Assembly: GCA_013396915.1 (NCBI GenBank)
Contig: VWZL01004332.1
Span: 372,515 to 436,514 of the forward strand
DNA length: 64,000 bases
Source of the DNA: Stercorarius parasiticus
Lineage: Eukaryota; Chordata; Aves; Charadriiformes; Stercorariidae
Reading direction: 5' to 3'
The notes beneath the pieces are model-generated. The model was not told the origin of the DNA. It saw nothing but the letters and a program-made list of their open reading frames with translations, and searched no databases. Of the stretch, positions 1 to 12,446 are shown in pieces; position 1 is the stretch's first letter; each line of letters starts with the position of its first letter. Made by a program: the position numbers and the translations under genes.

Positions 1-2704
1 ACCAGAAATGTTATATTAGAACTGACTGGCAGGACTTTTCCTGATGAGGGTCTATAAGTAACATTTGACATTAGAAAAGACATAAAAAATACACAACTGA
101 AGGTTTAATCCTGGAAACACTCTTTTCCACTGCTGGCATCAGTATGACTAAGCAGATGAACAAGGCCTAGTTTTATAAGCAATGAGACTGTGAAGTTTCA
201 CAGTCTATTAATCTAGTTTACGAAGCTCTCCTGCTTCCCAAGTCACCTCATCACTTTGGTCACCGACTCCTATTCCTACAGGTACAACTGCTTTGCGGCC
301 ATGTGGCAAATTCAAATCAGTGCAGTTATGCAGGTTAAAAATAACTCCTCAAAACACTGTTTTTAATTCAGCCTGCTTGAATTCAATCACTGGTCTTTTG
401 CTTAATATTCACTAGCACTGCAAGCGACAACAGCGGAATGCTTCATGAGAATGTTTTAAGGAAATGCCATTTATCAATGTTTTACAGAGCAAAAGCAGCA
501 CTATTGGTCTTATTAAATATCATTAATACCTACTGGCCTTGAAGTTAAGGACTTGGGAGACAGCTGTTTGTGAGAAGTAACTGACAGTCCCTAGCAGGTT
601 ACACTGCCTCCTCCTCAGCAGGTCCAGAGCCATTTGCCTGGTATCCCAGCCATAGAGGATTTTGCATGCTCCACAGCCTGCAATGTGTGGTAGAACACCA
701 TCTTCTCTACAACTCACAGAATCCTATGCGTAATATGTAATTATTTATATTTTCTGCAAAAATGCACACTACATGCTAGCAATACAAATTAGGAGCTTTC
801 TTGGCTGCTTTCTAGAACTACCAACAGTGTTTTTATACAGATTTTTGCTTATTCCGCCTCCCCTGTATGCTTTTCTTCTTCTAAATTAGAACTTAATGGA
901 ACTTTTGAAAGATATAATCAGAAGTTAAAGGCAAGGTAACGTTTTTAAAGCTTATTCACGCTGTAGCTATGAGATCACACAGTAAACTACCAGGAACTGA
1001 AATCATGCAGAGGAGAAATGTCAACTAGCGGAAAATGTATTTGAAAGAACAGCAGTCAAAAAGATGAAAAAGTAAACATAAAAAGGACTCTAGCATTTCC
1101 AGAAATGCTGCCACCTTTATGTTAGCCTCCACAGGACTCAGATCAGATCCTGTGCCACAACAGATAACATGATTTTTAAAGAAAAGATACTTTGTCTTTC
1201 CTTTCTTTTCTTTCCTCCCATTGTTTAAGAAGAGGTTCTGCTTAGATTGGCAATTAGCAACAATATTAACAGTATATCATAGTAAAACTGGCCATAGAGG
1301 AGAACCTATAGAGAAAAATCTTACCTTCTGCTGAGTTCTTTCAAAGATGATTTTCATATTTGCTGTTTTTCACAGTACAGCATTCCACCACCCGGAGCAT
1401 TTTATGAGTGAGAAGGGTTGTTGCATTTCTTCTGCCTTGTTATCCAAAGTGACCAGGAGTCAGTGCGCCTAAACTCGATGCACTCAATGGTCATCGTACC
1501 ATTTCCACAATTCTGTTCCCCTTCAGTATTACCCCGTAAGTTTAAAAAGAGGTATAATGATTGTGACCATCACATTTAAAAATCATACTCTATCTGCACT
1601 GCTAAAAAACTCTTCCATGAACCTGCTGCACAAGAATAATTCCAACAACTTCAGCATAAGTATAACAAGCAGAGTAAGTATCATCAAAATGCCTCAAATT
1701 AGTAATATAAGCCTAGCTTGGAGAACTTCAGCATCAATTATACACTTAATGCTAGAGAATTTTAATGTCTGGAGGAAGTTTGCATTTTCATCAAACATAA
1801 GGCTCAAGCGATGTCTGACTAAGTAGTTCAAGAGCACTTCTTTTAACTAGAACACCAAAAACATGTGCTGCCAGAAACTTGGCTATAAATAACCATTTAC
1901 TACTTCATTTAAATGAAAAATTTTTCTTGCCCGAAGTACCCTTGTCACAGTCACACTACCAGCCTGGGTCTAATTAACTGCGTTATTTTACTAGTTATGA
2001 ATACACTGTATAGCTCCTAGAAAAGCAAACTAATACTCGCAAAGAAAAATAGGTTGATTGTTATTTTAAATCAGTTATAAGGACACACTCATCTTATGTA
2101 AAGTCAAGTTTCTATGAAAATATTGATAAAAGAAATTTTCCAAAACCCTACATTTTTAAATCATGAAGTGTTATCAGTCTTAATTTCTAAAAGTATTAAT
2201 TCCACTCAGCAAGTTAAGAGGTCATGGACAATTTTTCAGACATTTCTTAATTATTTTTTTTTCCTGATTTTTTGGTTAATGCTTTCGGAAAAAAAGCATG
2301 CCAACAGTTTTATATCTTAGGTTCCTGTCACCTTGCAGTTATACTCTTCCAGGAGGGTGAAAGGATAGCACATAGTGTGGCATGGACCTACACCATTCGT
2401 TTGTCTTGCTAAAGACAAGTTCAAGCAAGTTATCTGCTATAAAAGTTATTTGTATTGATATGTCGTCCTGTTATAGTCCAGAAATGCATTACCATCAAGC
2501 TATTTTGCAAACAAGCTATTAAAAGACAGACACTTTCAGAAAATTGCCAAATATGACATGAAAAAACTGCAAGGATAGGGGGATAGCAGAAGAGTGAGAC
2601 GACACTGCTTATAGTGCAAAATACTGGTCACAATATGCTTACTATCCAATCAATCATGGATTTCTTGTGGGAGTTACACTGGAAGAGAAAAATAAGAACG
2701 TATA
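1..2704. other. Unique AT-rich non-coding DNA
   Basis: No gene, RNA or recognisable repeat is visible. The open frames here (for example 1557-1826 and 2114-2320 on +) are short, low-complexity and resemble no protein family I know. A GGTAAGAT donor-like site on the minus strand lies near 1321, but no convincing acceptor pairs with it. The stretch could be intron or intergenic DNA; the sequence alone does not decide. Confidence 0.6.
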
Positions 2705-3576
2705 AGAGTATACCCTCAACCCCTTTGCAGATGACACAAAACTGGGAGGAGTGGCTGAACACGAGAGGGTCATGCTGCCATCCAGAAGGACCTGGACAGG
2801 CTGGAGAAATGGGCTGGCAGGAACCACACGAAGTTCAAGGGCAATTGCAAAGTCCTGAACCTGAGCACGAACAATCACAGGCACCAGCAGATGCTGGGGG
2901 CCACCCAGCTGCAAAACAGCTTGACAGATAAGGAGATCCTGGTAGAGGACAGGTTGAACATAAGCCAGCAATGTGCCCTTGCTGCAAAGGCAGCTAACAG
3001 TATCCCAGACTGCATCAAGCAGAACATTGTCAGCAGGGCGCAGGAGGTGATCCTTCCCCTCTGCTCAGCACTGGTGAGGCCACACTTAAGGTTCCGTGTC
3101 CAGTGCTGGGCTCCTCAGCATGAGAGAGAAACAGACCTCCTGGAGAGAGTTCAATGAAGGGCCATGAAGACGATTAGGGATTGGAGCACCTCACGTATGA
3201 GGGAAGGCTGAGGAAGCTGAGACTGTTCAGCCTGGAGAAGAGAAGGCTCAGGGAGATTGCACAGATGTATATAAATATCTACAGGGAGAATACAAAAACA
3301 GAGCCAGGCTCCGTTTAGTGATTCAGTGGTGCCCAGTGACAGGACAAGAAGCAATGAGCCTAAACTGAAAAAAACTAAACATAAGGAAACAATTTTTTAC
3401 TGTGAGAACAACAAAGCACTGGCACAGGTCACCAGACAGGTGGTGGAGTCTCTGTCCTTGTACGTGTTCAAAAGACGTGTGAACACGGGCCTGGGAAACC
3501 GGCTCTAGGTTGTTCTGGGGATTGAAAGAGGCACCAGCTGAGGAGGACCAGTCCCTCACTGCCTCAACCATTCTGT
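2705..3576 (+). mobile_element. CR1 LINE remnant: end of reverse-transcriptase ORF plus 3' UTR
   Basis: This is a dead copy of the CR1 non-LTR retrotransposon, whose ORF2 encodes endonuclease and reverse transcriptase. The reading enters at the catalytic FADD box (coded from 2724, followed by TKLGGVA), then runs through a later block in another frame (2891-3155, with LGATQL, SQQCALAAK and [14 protein letters not shown]) and a final block at about 3326-3508 ending in a stop. The frame change between 2724 and 2891 and the stop at 3155-3157, just after LLERVQ, show that it is not functional. A short 3' UTR ends near 3576 in the CR1-type CAACCATTCTGT, without the terminal octamer array. The left edge at about 2705 is a 5' truncation, normal for CR1. 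Everything upstream, including most of the catalytic core, is absent. Confidence 0.9.
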
Positions 3577-6500
3577 CTATCTGAAGAAAGACAAAGCAAC
3601 TTGTGAATGTGCAGTGTAGAGCACTAACACATCTGGTGGAAGGACACAGTAGAGTGGGCACTCTCTTTTGAAGCAAGTTATTGTTCCAAACTCTACCTTC
3701 ACATTCTCCCTGGTGGACTTGCACTGATTAAATGGAGTTTGATTGCCTGAAAGAATAAAGAAATTTTTTGCTCAAGGCAGGTAATTAAATGAGCTTGGAG
3801 ATCATCAAGCTGTTCTTCGTATTAGAGCAAGTGCTTATGCCTCTCTCTACACTACTCCACTTCCACAGTTTACGGTCATATGGAGAGGTAGGAAAGACTA
3901 GGAGATACAAAAAGTTTGGTAAGATCTTGCCTTCTTGAATTAATATAGATGTCTAGGCAAAGACAGTGACACAATATCTAAGATTGCATAGGACAACATT
4001 GACAGTGGAAGTGATCAAACGAAGTTGCTTCCAGAAAGCAAGCACTGACTTGAAATGGCATAGCATACTATGTTTCTGTTTTTAGCTTGGCTAGCTCGTA
4101 GATTTATAGTGATGTCAGTGAAAGAGTATTTAACAGAACTATTCTTATCAGAAACCTTATCTGAAAAATATTAGAGAAGACCAACCACATAAACCAGGGC
4201 TAAATTCCTGCCAGACTTTTGAATTGAAGCCATCAAGCTAATTGGCTTTATGCAGAGAGAACTAACTACAAATTAAACACCACTTTACTTTTCGAAAGCA
4301 ATAATTTACTGCTTTCCCTTGACTAATCCAAATGTCCTATATGTATGTGGACACCTGTTTTGGCAGAGAGTGGGCAGTGCTTGAAAAGTCATCCTTTTCT
4401 ATGCCCCAGTTGCCCACTCGCACAAAACAATCCTGAAGCTAAGGGAGGACTTCTGGTCAAATGAAGCAACACATTCACAGCTTCCACATTAAGATATCTG
4501 GCCATAAAACAACTTGGATCTGGAAATAGTCCAACTGCTGTGAGGCAGACTGCATTAGGTCAATCTCAGTGCTGCTCTAAAACAGTTACCTGGTAGGGTA
4601 AACATGTATTTCCCTTTCAAAAAACTGCACAGACACACACTTGGGTTTTTTTGTTTTTCTGTTTTCCAGGCCTGAATGCTAATGGTTATCTTCCCAGAAC
4701 TTTGAGAAAAGGGATTAAAAAAACCAAACCCACAGAATGAGGAGAATAACATACATATACATATACAAGGTAACATTAAGGTAAGTAGAACCATGGCAAG
4801 GTTTTCAAAGTCAGAGTGATGACACTTTTAGTTAAGTATAGGGAGCTAAGAGGTCAGGAGAGATGCAGAATCTTCAGCTTCCACAGAAAGATGCCAGTCA
4901 TGTTCCAAAACCATCAGGACAAAAATCTGCATAAATTCTCCATGTCGAGCATCAGATGCAAAGGGATGGACTTTACTGTCCTTCAGAGAGTCTTTACACT
5001 AACCAGAAGGTAAAGGTATACTTCTCATCTCTTCAAATGCATTTTTCTGATCATCAGCACAATTATTAACAAACACCCTTTCCAAAATTCAACAACTTGG
5101 AGAAGACCACAGGAATAGTGAAAGAAATTACATCCCCTCCAGTCTGTAACTTGTCTTATCACATGGCTGCGTAACAGTAGGCAGGCAATGGAGGAAAAGC
5201 TTAACAGTGTGTGCGTCTCTGCATGTTCACTCATGTTCAGCAGTGACACAGATGAACCCACTGTATGTAAAGATCAGCTTTACATCTCATTCCAGCTACA
5301 GTCCTTCTCCTCCCTTTTTCTAAAGTGCATAAGACATGAGGAAAAAAAAATTATTCACAAAGATAAGAAGACCTAGGGAACCCAGGAAAACCACAGTTGG
5401 TCTAGATAAAAGAGCAGCTCAGGTACGCTGTACAAAACTCTTACAAGAAAAGCGAATCTTCTCGTAAATGACCAGTAGATATAAAATTACATTATTCTTC
5501 CTTTACTAAATTATCAAGGAATACATATGGTCTCAGGAATAGGAAGACACATAGAAGGTGATCTGTTCAAAATACGAAGCTGTTTCCTACCTCCTTCAGA
5601 CCAAGCTTCATCTGTGATAGAATGACAGATGGTTGCCTCTAGCATATACTCTTATCGCACACCACTGCCGCTTTCCTCTCTCTCCACTTTCTTTCCACTC
5701 ACCCTCCATATATTTTTCATCTTTGTTTTCTCTTCTCTCTCTAATCATACTTCCTCACACCCACACACCCCATAGTTTTTCTCTTTCCCTTTGAGTTTTA
5801 CTCATTTAATAGTTTTACAGTTTTACTGGCTTTCTGCCCTATTTTTCCTGCCGTCACAAGATATATTGCCTAGAGTGGAGAGTTGAAACAATTGGGATAT
5901 TTTAACAAGCTGAGCTGGTTGAACAACTAAAGGTTATTTTCAAAAAGAAAACCATCAAATTTTAACATATTGGTTTAAAATTTCAGTGTTATTTAGACTG
6001 CATTGAGACCAGAGTTTTTTCAATCGGCTGTTTTTGCAAGTTCTGTTCATCTGAACACAAAAACATGAGAAAAATATTATGTTTGCTAGTTGGAAGGTTT
6101 TTTTCTTCATATCCCCTAAACTGAAAGATTACCTTCAATGCATAAAAGAATTTGTTTTAATTATTTTCTTACCAGCAATCTTGCCAAATTCTCTCCCCCG
6201 CATAAACTCCATTTAGGGACTTTTTCCTGCTTTATCTTATCTGCCCTGCACTCTTTACAGAACCCTGATATTATTCAGACTCATGACATCAAGGTGCCTT
6301 CCCAGCATGCTTCAGTATGAAAAACCACAACTGCATCAAAGTTCATGGATTTATACCTGTTAGCACTAAAGCAAACATGAGTCTGACTTCCCTCCAGATG
6401 GCAAGCTGGCAATCCTGTGTATTTGATCAAAGAATCCTCTCTTTCATCTTGAAGTAGATGCTAGTTATAGGTATTCACCAAACAGGGTGCATGTATTTGC

Positions 6501-7162
6501 TTAAGCAATTTCTCTGAACAGTCAGGATTTACAGGGGTTAGCATATTGGATGCCTCAGTTGTGTGTTTGTTTAAACAAGCTTCACGGTACATGATCTCTA
6601 CTGTTTGGTAAGTGCCTGAGAAATATGTGTCTGGGTTCGGGTGCAGATCAAACATATCCCAAACTGACTTTTATCTACCTCACTTCTGAGCTATTTGGTC
6701 TGAGTTACTGTTCTGCAGGACTGATTCACTCAATATGAAATTAATAGCAAGTAACATCATCTTTCTTATCACAGTTTTCATACCATACACAAATAACTGT
6801 GGTATCCACGCTTTAAACAAGCAGAAAGCATTCTTGCATAGAAGGCTGAGGGAAAACACGTATAAAGCAAAGACTACAGACAGTTATATAAATATTATTG
6901 TCATATTAAGTTATATAAAGATTATAAAGTCCAGGTACTAATCAACGCATTTGTGCCATCATCAGCAACTCAAGGTTATGGAGCCCTGTGAAGTCCAAAC
7001 TCAGCTGGAACATCTGAAGAACAAGACGTAAAAATATTCTGGAAACTCAGACAGGTCCTGAGCTTTGATCCTAGTATGACAAACAAATTCTGAAGTACCA
7101 CAGAGGTATAAAAAAATGTTATGATATAACCACACCTAAGTTACATGCCCTGAATGGAAAAG
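3577..7162. other. Unique AT-rich DNA with a pyrimidine-rich tract
   Basis: No gene or RNA is seen. A pyrimidine-rich stretch at about 5655-5800 (runs of CTCTCT, TTTCC and CACACCC) is the only compositional feature. The short open frames have no family resemblance. Confidence 0.55.
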
Positions 7163-7180
7163 AAAAAAAAAAAAAAAAAA
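7163..7180 (+). repeat. Poly-A tract (A18)
   Basis: Eighteen consecutive A residues. No retrotransposed sequence can be recognised upstream and no flanking duplication is obvious, so this is annotated as a simple homopolymer and not as a retrocopy tail. Confidence 0.9.
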
Positions 7181-8328
7181 TCTCTGGATTCCCTAGATTA
7201 GAAGAATGGATAGATTTGAGTTTATCTGAATAGTGTAATTACTTCTAAACCACTAAAAAAGCTTAATCAGCCACAGCAATAAAATTCTGACTTAAAGTAG
7301 TAACTTCTGACTGAACAGCGAAGCGCAAAAGGGATTATATTCTGGGGCACTGTAGATAGGTACTTCCCAGTGCTCATCCGCTTGAAAACACTGCGTATTT
7401 TCTGAAAAATCTGCATATTTTGATCCCCTCCAATCAATTCATCAGAGCCTCAGGTCACTTAGGGTTAACAAAACAAACAAACAAAATCTATCACCCCCAC
7501 TCCCCAGATTTGTTTTACAAGGGTAAGAACACTTTTTTGAAAGCAGAAATTTTCACAGGCTACTTCTATATGCCTGTTTCAGAAAACTTCAAAATCAACA
7601 TGCTATGTCTTCCTCACCGCTGCAGCCCTCAAAAAATCCCTATGTTCTTATTTGCTACAAATACATATATACTGGAAACAAAAAGTCAGCTCAAACTTGG
7701 AATTGAGCAAATTGCCTGACTTCTACATACAAGCTATAAAACTGCAAAATCAAATCTACAAGAAAGTGAATATACTTCCCTGCTATTCCACAGAGATGCA
7801 CTTAGGATGGATTTCACTTTATTTGAAACTATACAAGTAACTCAGATTTTGTTATTCACAGTGAATAGTAACCATGCCAAAGCATGATTTTCAGACGATA
7901 ATATATACCTTACATCATTGGAAGGTCTCAAAGATTTCTTCTTAAGCATGTGAGAATATTTTCACACTAAATTACAGCCTCATTTAAAGTGAAAAGATTA
8001 TAATATAAAACATGGTCAGAAGTTATATAATTGACTAGGATACATCTTGAGAGAAGAATTTTTTTTTTCTCCCCCCTTTAAGAAAAGCATGAGAAATTCT
8101 CAACCAGTTTCTTGGGAGCCAGACTCCTCAAGAACACATTATCTGTCACTGCTATGCTCAATCAACCTTGTGCTGCTCCTCCTTTTCATTTCTAACACAT
8201 TGTTTTACATTTCAGACAGAGAAAATCTAAAGGTAATTGTTTCTTTTCACTGAACTAAGTTTGATGTCTGTGCCTCTAGAATATAGGAAAAAGGAACAAG
8301 GAGAGGAGGAAATATGGTAACATGATAC
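7181..8328. other. Unique AT-rich DNA
   Basis: Nothing is recognised apart from a short CAAA-type repeat at about 7468-7487. The open frames at 7420-7719 and 8047-8253 on + show no domain or motif. Confidence 0.55.
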
Positions 8329-8373
8329 TTCCTTCCTTCCCTCCCTCCCCCCCCCCAAAAAAAAAAAAAAAAA
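8329..8373. repeat. CCTT/CCCT tract followed by C10 and A17
   Basis: A pyrimidine microsatellite of CTTC and CCCT units passes into ten C (8347-8356) and then seventeen A (8357-8373). The abrupt homopyrimidine-to-homopurine switch gives a tract likely to vary in length between individuals and to be error-prone in sequencing. Confidence 0.9.
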
Positions 8374-11300
8374 GAAAATATAGTCAAACTTTCAGGGCCT
8401 AATGAAGGAAGCAGCAATAGAAATTAGATGTGGTTCTTTCCCAGGCATACCAGGCTGTTCCTGCCTCCTCAGCTACTTGCCCTTTCCTTCTGCCCCTTGA
8501 AGCTGTAATGTAGTGCTGGCCTTGACAATCCACTCAAAGTTTAATTTCAACTTCTCTTTTTGCAAGAGAGGTTTTGCGAGTGCAGTGTTTTATATTTATT
8601 ATTTTCTTTAAAACAGACAACATATGATAAACATTCGTATGATCATTTGATCCACTGTCACCCAGAATTAGTTGATTTCCAATACAACAGATAATTAGGC
8701 CACAATATAGCAAGAAGCTTAAAAAAAGTGAAATATAGAATGCCTCAACACATCTGAATGTCATTGCAAGTATACATTTGCATTCCTACACTAGGCAAGA
8801 TTTAATTCTAGAATTCTTTATCAGTCACATAGTATAGAAAGTTTAGAGATATTAAGGGAATTCTATTAAACTGAAGGGATATTGGTACCTTCTGAGAACT
8901 CAAATCCAGCCTGAAAGAAGAGACAGATCTAACTCATTTAATTCTTTCTGCCCTTATAAAGCAAGAAACTGTGATATAAAAAGAGGTAAACAGGACTCTT
9001 GTCCTCTGAATTAAATCTCATGGAGCAAACCTGAGGGTATCTTATCACAGTAGTCAGTGACAAGGCAGAGAGAAAGCCTGTAGGCCTAGTTGTACTGCTG
9101 CTATCAACTGCAAAATATCAGCAATTGTAAATGTTCAAAGTGCATGCTGTTTATATTTTAGTCCTGCATATACTACTCCCCAAAAAACATTTGAAACTAA
9201 GTCCTTTATCTTTATTTATTTACTTCATCTGTAATCTGAAACAGTGTTGCTTGCTGTTGTATGAATAAGAAAGTAATAAATAAAAAGCCACATAAAAAGA
9301 AAATTCTATCCCTAAATTTTGTTTCACATGAAATTTTGTCTTTACATTCCTGCAGGGTCCGCTGACCTAACTTACATATTAAATGAGTGAAGAGAAACTT
9401 CCCTGAAAATGACTTCACAAAATGGCAATGTGCATTCATGTTTCCCTTTAAGCTTGTGGTCTGGGATCTAGCAGAACTTCGATATGTGTTCTCTAATACA
9501 ATATTAATAGAAAAAATGACATTTATTATAGAGCTTCTAGATAGAGTGATCTGCCTCATGAATAAAACTTACAGCTTTCCTTCTGTCCCAAAATACATTT
9601 GGTTGCATTCATTCAAGATCCCCTCACACACGTACACCGTCTCTCAACATATCTAGTGTAAATACCGTTACCCTGTAAGCTACTGCAGTGAAGAAAAAAA
9701 AACCCCAGAAACATTTTATAAACCTATACATAATTTTTAAAAGGTATTAGAGACTTAAGATGTGCAATTCTACCACCACATACCTGAACAACGCTTCCCT
9801 CCAAATGTCTCCCCTCAGAGTTACTTCTGGAGCGGTATCTTGTTCGTTATCACCACATGGCATAAAAAGACATAATGGCAATCTTCAGCATTACTCAGGA
9901 TTTGGATTCGAGCTTAAGACACAAATATTTCACAGAATTCTGAGGGAGCTCCCTCTTCCCCCTCCCTCTGCCCCCTCACAGCTCGCTGCCAGGCCGATAC
10001 CTGCCACAGGGCCACCAGTGCAGCAGGCCGGGGCTGCTGCCACCCCACACGCCAGGCCCACGCTGCAGCAGTACAAGGATCACCCGAGATTTGAAGTCAG
10101 GAGGTTTTAAACAATGAAGTAACATAGACTTCTGCTCTAGGCTGGGGTAATTATTTGCAGGCTGCTTTATTACTTTTCTGAATGAACATGTGGGGCTAGA
10201 GCACTGCACCATCATCTTCCACTACTTTTCAGGAAAGCCTCTTTACCTCTTATTAATCATTCACGTTCAAAGTTCTTACATTCCTTATTATTTTTTGACT
10301 CTTCTGGTGAAAAGCACTTAGCTGGTCTTGCTGTCGGTTCTAATGTAGCCTTTCATACCTGCTGCATGGTATGAGTTACCGCCGCTGGGGAGGCCGTGGG
10401 CCAGTCTGGTACAGCCATCCGGGCCTGCAGCATTTCAAAGGGCAGAAGAAAAATGGGGGCGGCGGGGGGAAAAAGCCACAAATCTGGTTAAGAAACCTCT
10501 CAAACTACACATCTACCGTTTATATAGATCCCTTTACAAGAATATATAAACACCAGAAATCCGGAAGGCCTGAGGATGGAAAAGCAAGCCATGTTACCAC
10601 TGCCATAAAAAAAAGACAGCAACAGATATTTGGCAGTGGATTTCAGCATGTTAAAAACACTAAAATAATGTAGATTAGAAAATACATTGAGAAGAGCATA
10701 GCAACTGATTGTTCTTTTTGCCTTAAAAGAGCAGAAAAGGAAGGGAGCCCTTTCAGGCTGTGAAAAGAACAGCACTACAAAAAGTATTAGTTAGCACCCA
10801 GCACATCCAACGCTTATGTGGAAGAATAAAATTCCAATTTGAAAAGCCAATTAACTTTACCTCTTCCTATTAATGAACTTGATATAACTGAAACCAGATT
10901 ATCTGGTTTGACACTAAGAATTTTAACATATTGATTTTTGAAGTCTGACCTCTAACAAATTTCTAATATGTCAGCTTGTTCTGTCCATCCAGGTCATTTT
11001 CTAATGGTCCATATCAATAGAATATTTGTTGTTTGTTTTAAAGTGTATTAAAAGATTCTCTTTTTCATGCTTTAAACTGCCAGATAGCTAGATCGAGTTA
11101 TAACTGTCACTCATTGGAAAATCCACTCCTTACAGATGACTGTCACAATAAAAAAAAACCCTTCACATATACTGAAGAACAAATAGAAGTGCAAATAAAC
11201 CACAGCTCCAGGCACTTTAAGCCTTTGAGACCCATTCTGAAAGGAATTACCTGTGTCACATCAAAGAAGCGTTTTTTTGTTAGGTCAGTCTTTGTATTCA

Positions 11301-11630
11301 TTCACAACACAAAAAGAGAGGTAAACTATCCATCTCCCAGAAGATTTTTTTCTATTTTATGACTACCGTATCTTGCCCTGCCTACTATAGCACTCAAGGC
11401 AAGCGGTGCCACTGATGGTGCTTCATTTATTTCTATGTTGCTCATTCTCTCATCCACGTCTGTTTGGGCCCATCTACCTGAGCCCTGGGTGCAGAGTCTT
11501 CCAAGACGAGAATGTTGTGGGTTTTCTCCTGCACATTTGTAAACAGCTGAAAAGAGCGAGACACCTGCTCCCTGGCTAGTAAACAGTGGTTTACTGCTAA
11601 CGCTAGTAATACAGAAGACATGGAAAAGCT
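8374..11630. other. Unique DNA with two small GC-rich patches
   Basis: Mostly AT-rich and featureless. Two patches stand out. The first, about 9945-10085, is C-rich with GCTGCTGCC and CCAGGCCCACGC stretches. The second, about 10378-10465, has CCGCCGCTGGGG and GGGGGCGGCGGGG. They are too short for CpG islands. The 116-residue open frame across the first (9760-10110, +) is Pro/Ala-rich because of composition and shows no recognisable domain. Confidence 0.5.
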
Positions 11631-11720
11631 GGGGGTTTTTTGTGTTTGTTTTTGTTGTTGGTTTTTTGGGTTTTTTTGTTTGGGTTTTTTTTTGGGTTTG
11701 TTCCCCCCCCCCAAAAAAAA
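11631..11720. repeat. G/T-only low-complexity tract ending in C10A8
   Basis: From 11631 to about 11702 the + strand is almost only G and T, with repeated GGG-T(n) blocks, and then switches to ten C (11703-11712) and eight A (11713-11720). Open frames through it on both strands (a 153-residue frame on - at 11326-11787 and frames on +) are products of the low complexity, such as Lys/Pro/Thr/Gln runs, and not genes. Confidence 0.85.
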
Positions 11721-12264
11721 GTAGACATCTCTCCTGTTTTTTGGGGATAAACCTTAATGTTTCAGGTCGCCCCTTGAGCGAGTACAATTCTAGATTAAAT
11801 AGGATGAGAATTTGCAGTCCTAAATCATCACCGAGATCACAGACATTTCAACATGAACCAAGCTTTGCATTGCCATTGCTGGAAAGCTTTAGTTTGTGCC
11901 ACAGTGATTCACAGACCATGAATTAAAAAACAGGGCATAAAGCATTTGCTTAAAATGGAGTAAGAAAACAGAAATGGTTTGTAATGTTCATTGTTTTTTA
12001 AAACCACTTCCCCCTGTTAATTGTTCAAGATAGACCAGGATTCAATGGTTCGAGATTCTTGAAACCCCTTCAAGTCCCATTAAGGTGTGAATCTTGATGA
12101 CACTTTCACTGAATTTGTGCTTGTTGCTAGCAAATAATCAAATTCTGTCTTCATTTCAAACACGCTGAAGCAAACAGACTAACTTAAGAAACTGGGACTG
12201 CAATTCATTCTTGTAAATACAATGCTTGTTATATCACAGAGTAATTATCTGCAAAGGTGCCATG
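11721..12264. other. Unique DNA
   Basis: No gene is recognised. A GGTTCGAGATT match to a tRNA B box lies at about 12048, but no A box or cloverleaf accompanies it. Confidence 0.5.
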
Positions 12265-12356
12265 AAAAAAAAAAAAACACCGAGAACTCTAGTAACTCCT
12301 GAAAGTAACTCCTTGAAAAATAATTTTTTTTTTCTTTTTTTTTTTTTTTTAAAAAA
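12265..12356. repeat. Poly-A and poly-T tracts
   Basis: A13 lies at 12265-12277. A T10-C-T16 block lies at 12324-12350 and is followed directly by A6 at 12351-12356. These are simple homopolymers about 100 bp left of the CR1 reverse-transcriptase fragment. Confidence 0.85.
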
Positions 12357-12446
12357 GAAGGATCACAGATTTCTCTTTGGGAAAAAAAGTAGTGCCTTAG
12401 AGAAACTGGACCCTGCTGATCCAAGCCAGTAGGGTAATTTCAGCTC

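Noticed and set aside
4591..4626. 35-nt unit on - between GTCTGTGCAG and CCAG|GTAACT
   Set aside because: Not a multiple of three, no protein character; treated as a chance splice pair.
7163..7180. Poly-A tract as a processed-pseudogene tail
   Set aside because: No cDNA-like sequence or flanking direct repeat upstream; the same holds for the other long poly-A runs (21838, 22433, 43480, 60148, 62748).
9760..10110. 116-residue Pro/Ala-rich open frame on +
   Set aside because: The composition follows the local GC-rich patch; no domain or splice support.
11326..11787. 153-residue open frame on -
   Set aside because: It runs through the G/T low-complexity tract, and its Lys/Pro/Thr/Gln content follows from that. 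No domain.
12046..12058. B-box-like GGTTCGAGATT
   Set aside because: No A box at the right distance and no cloverleaf.
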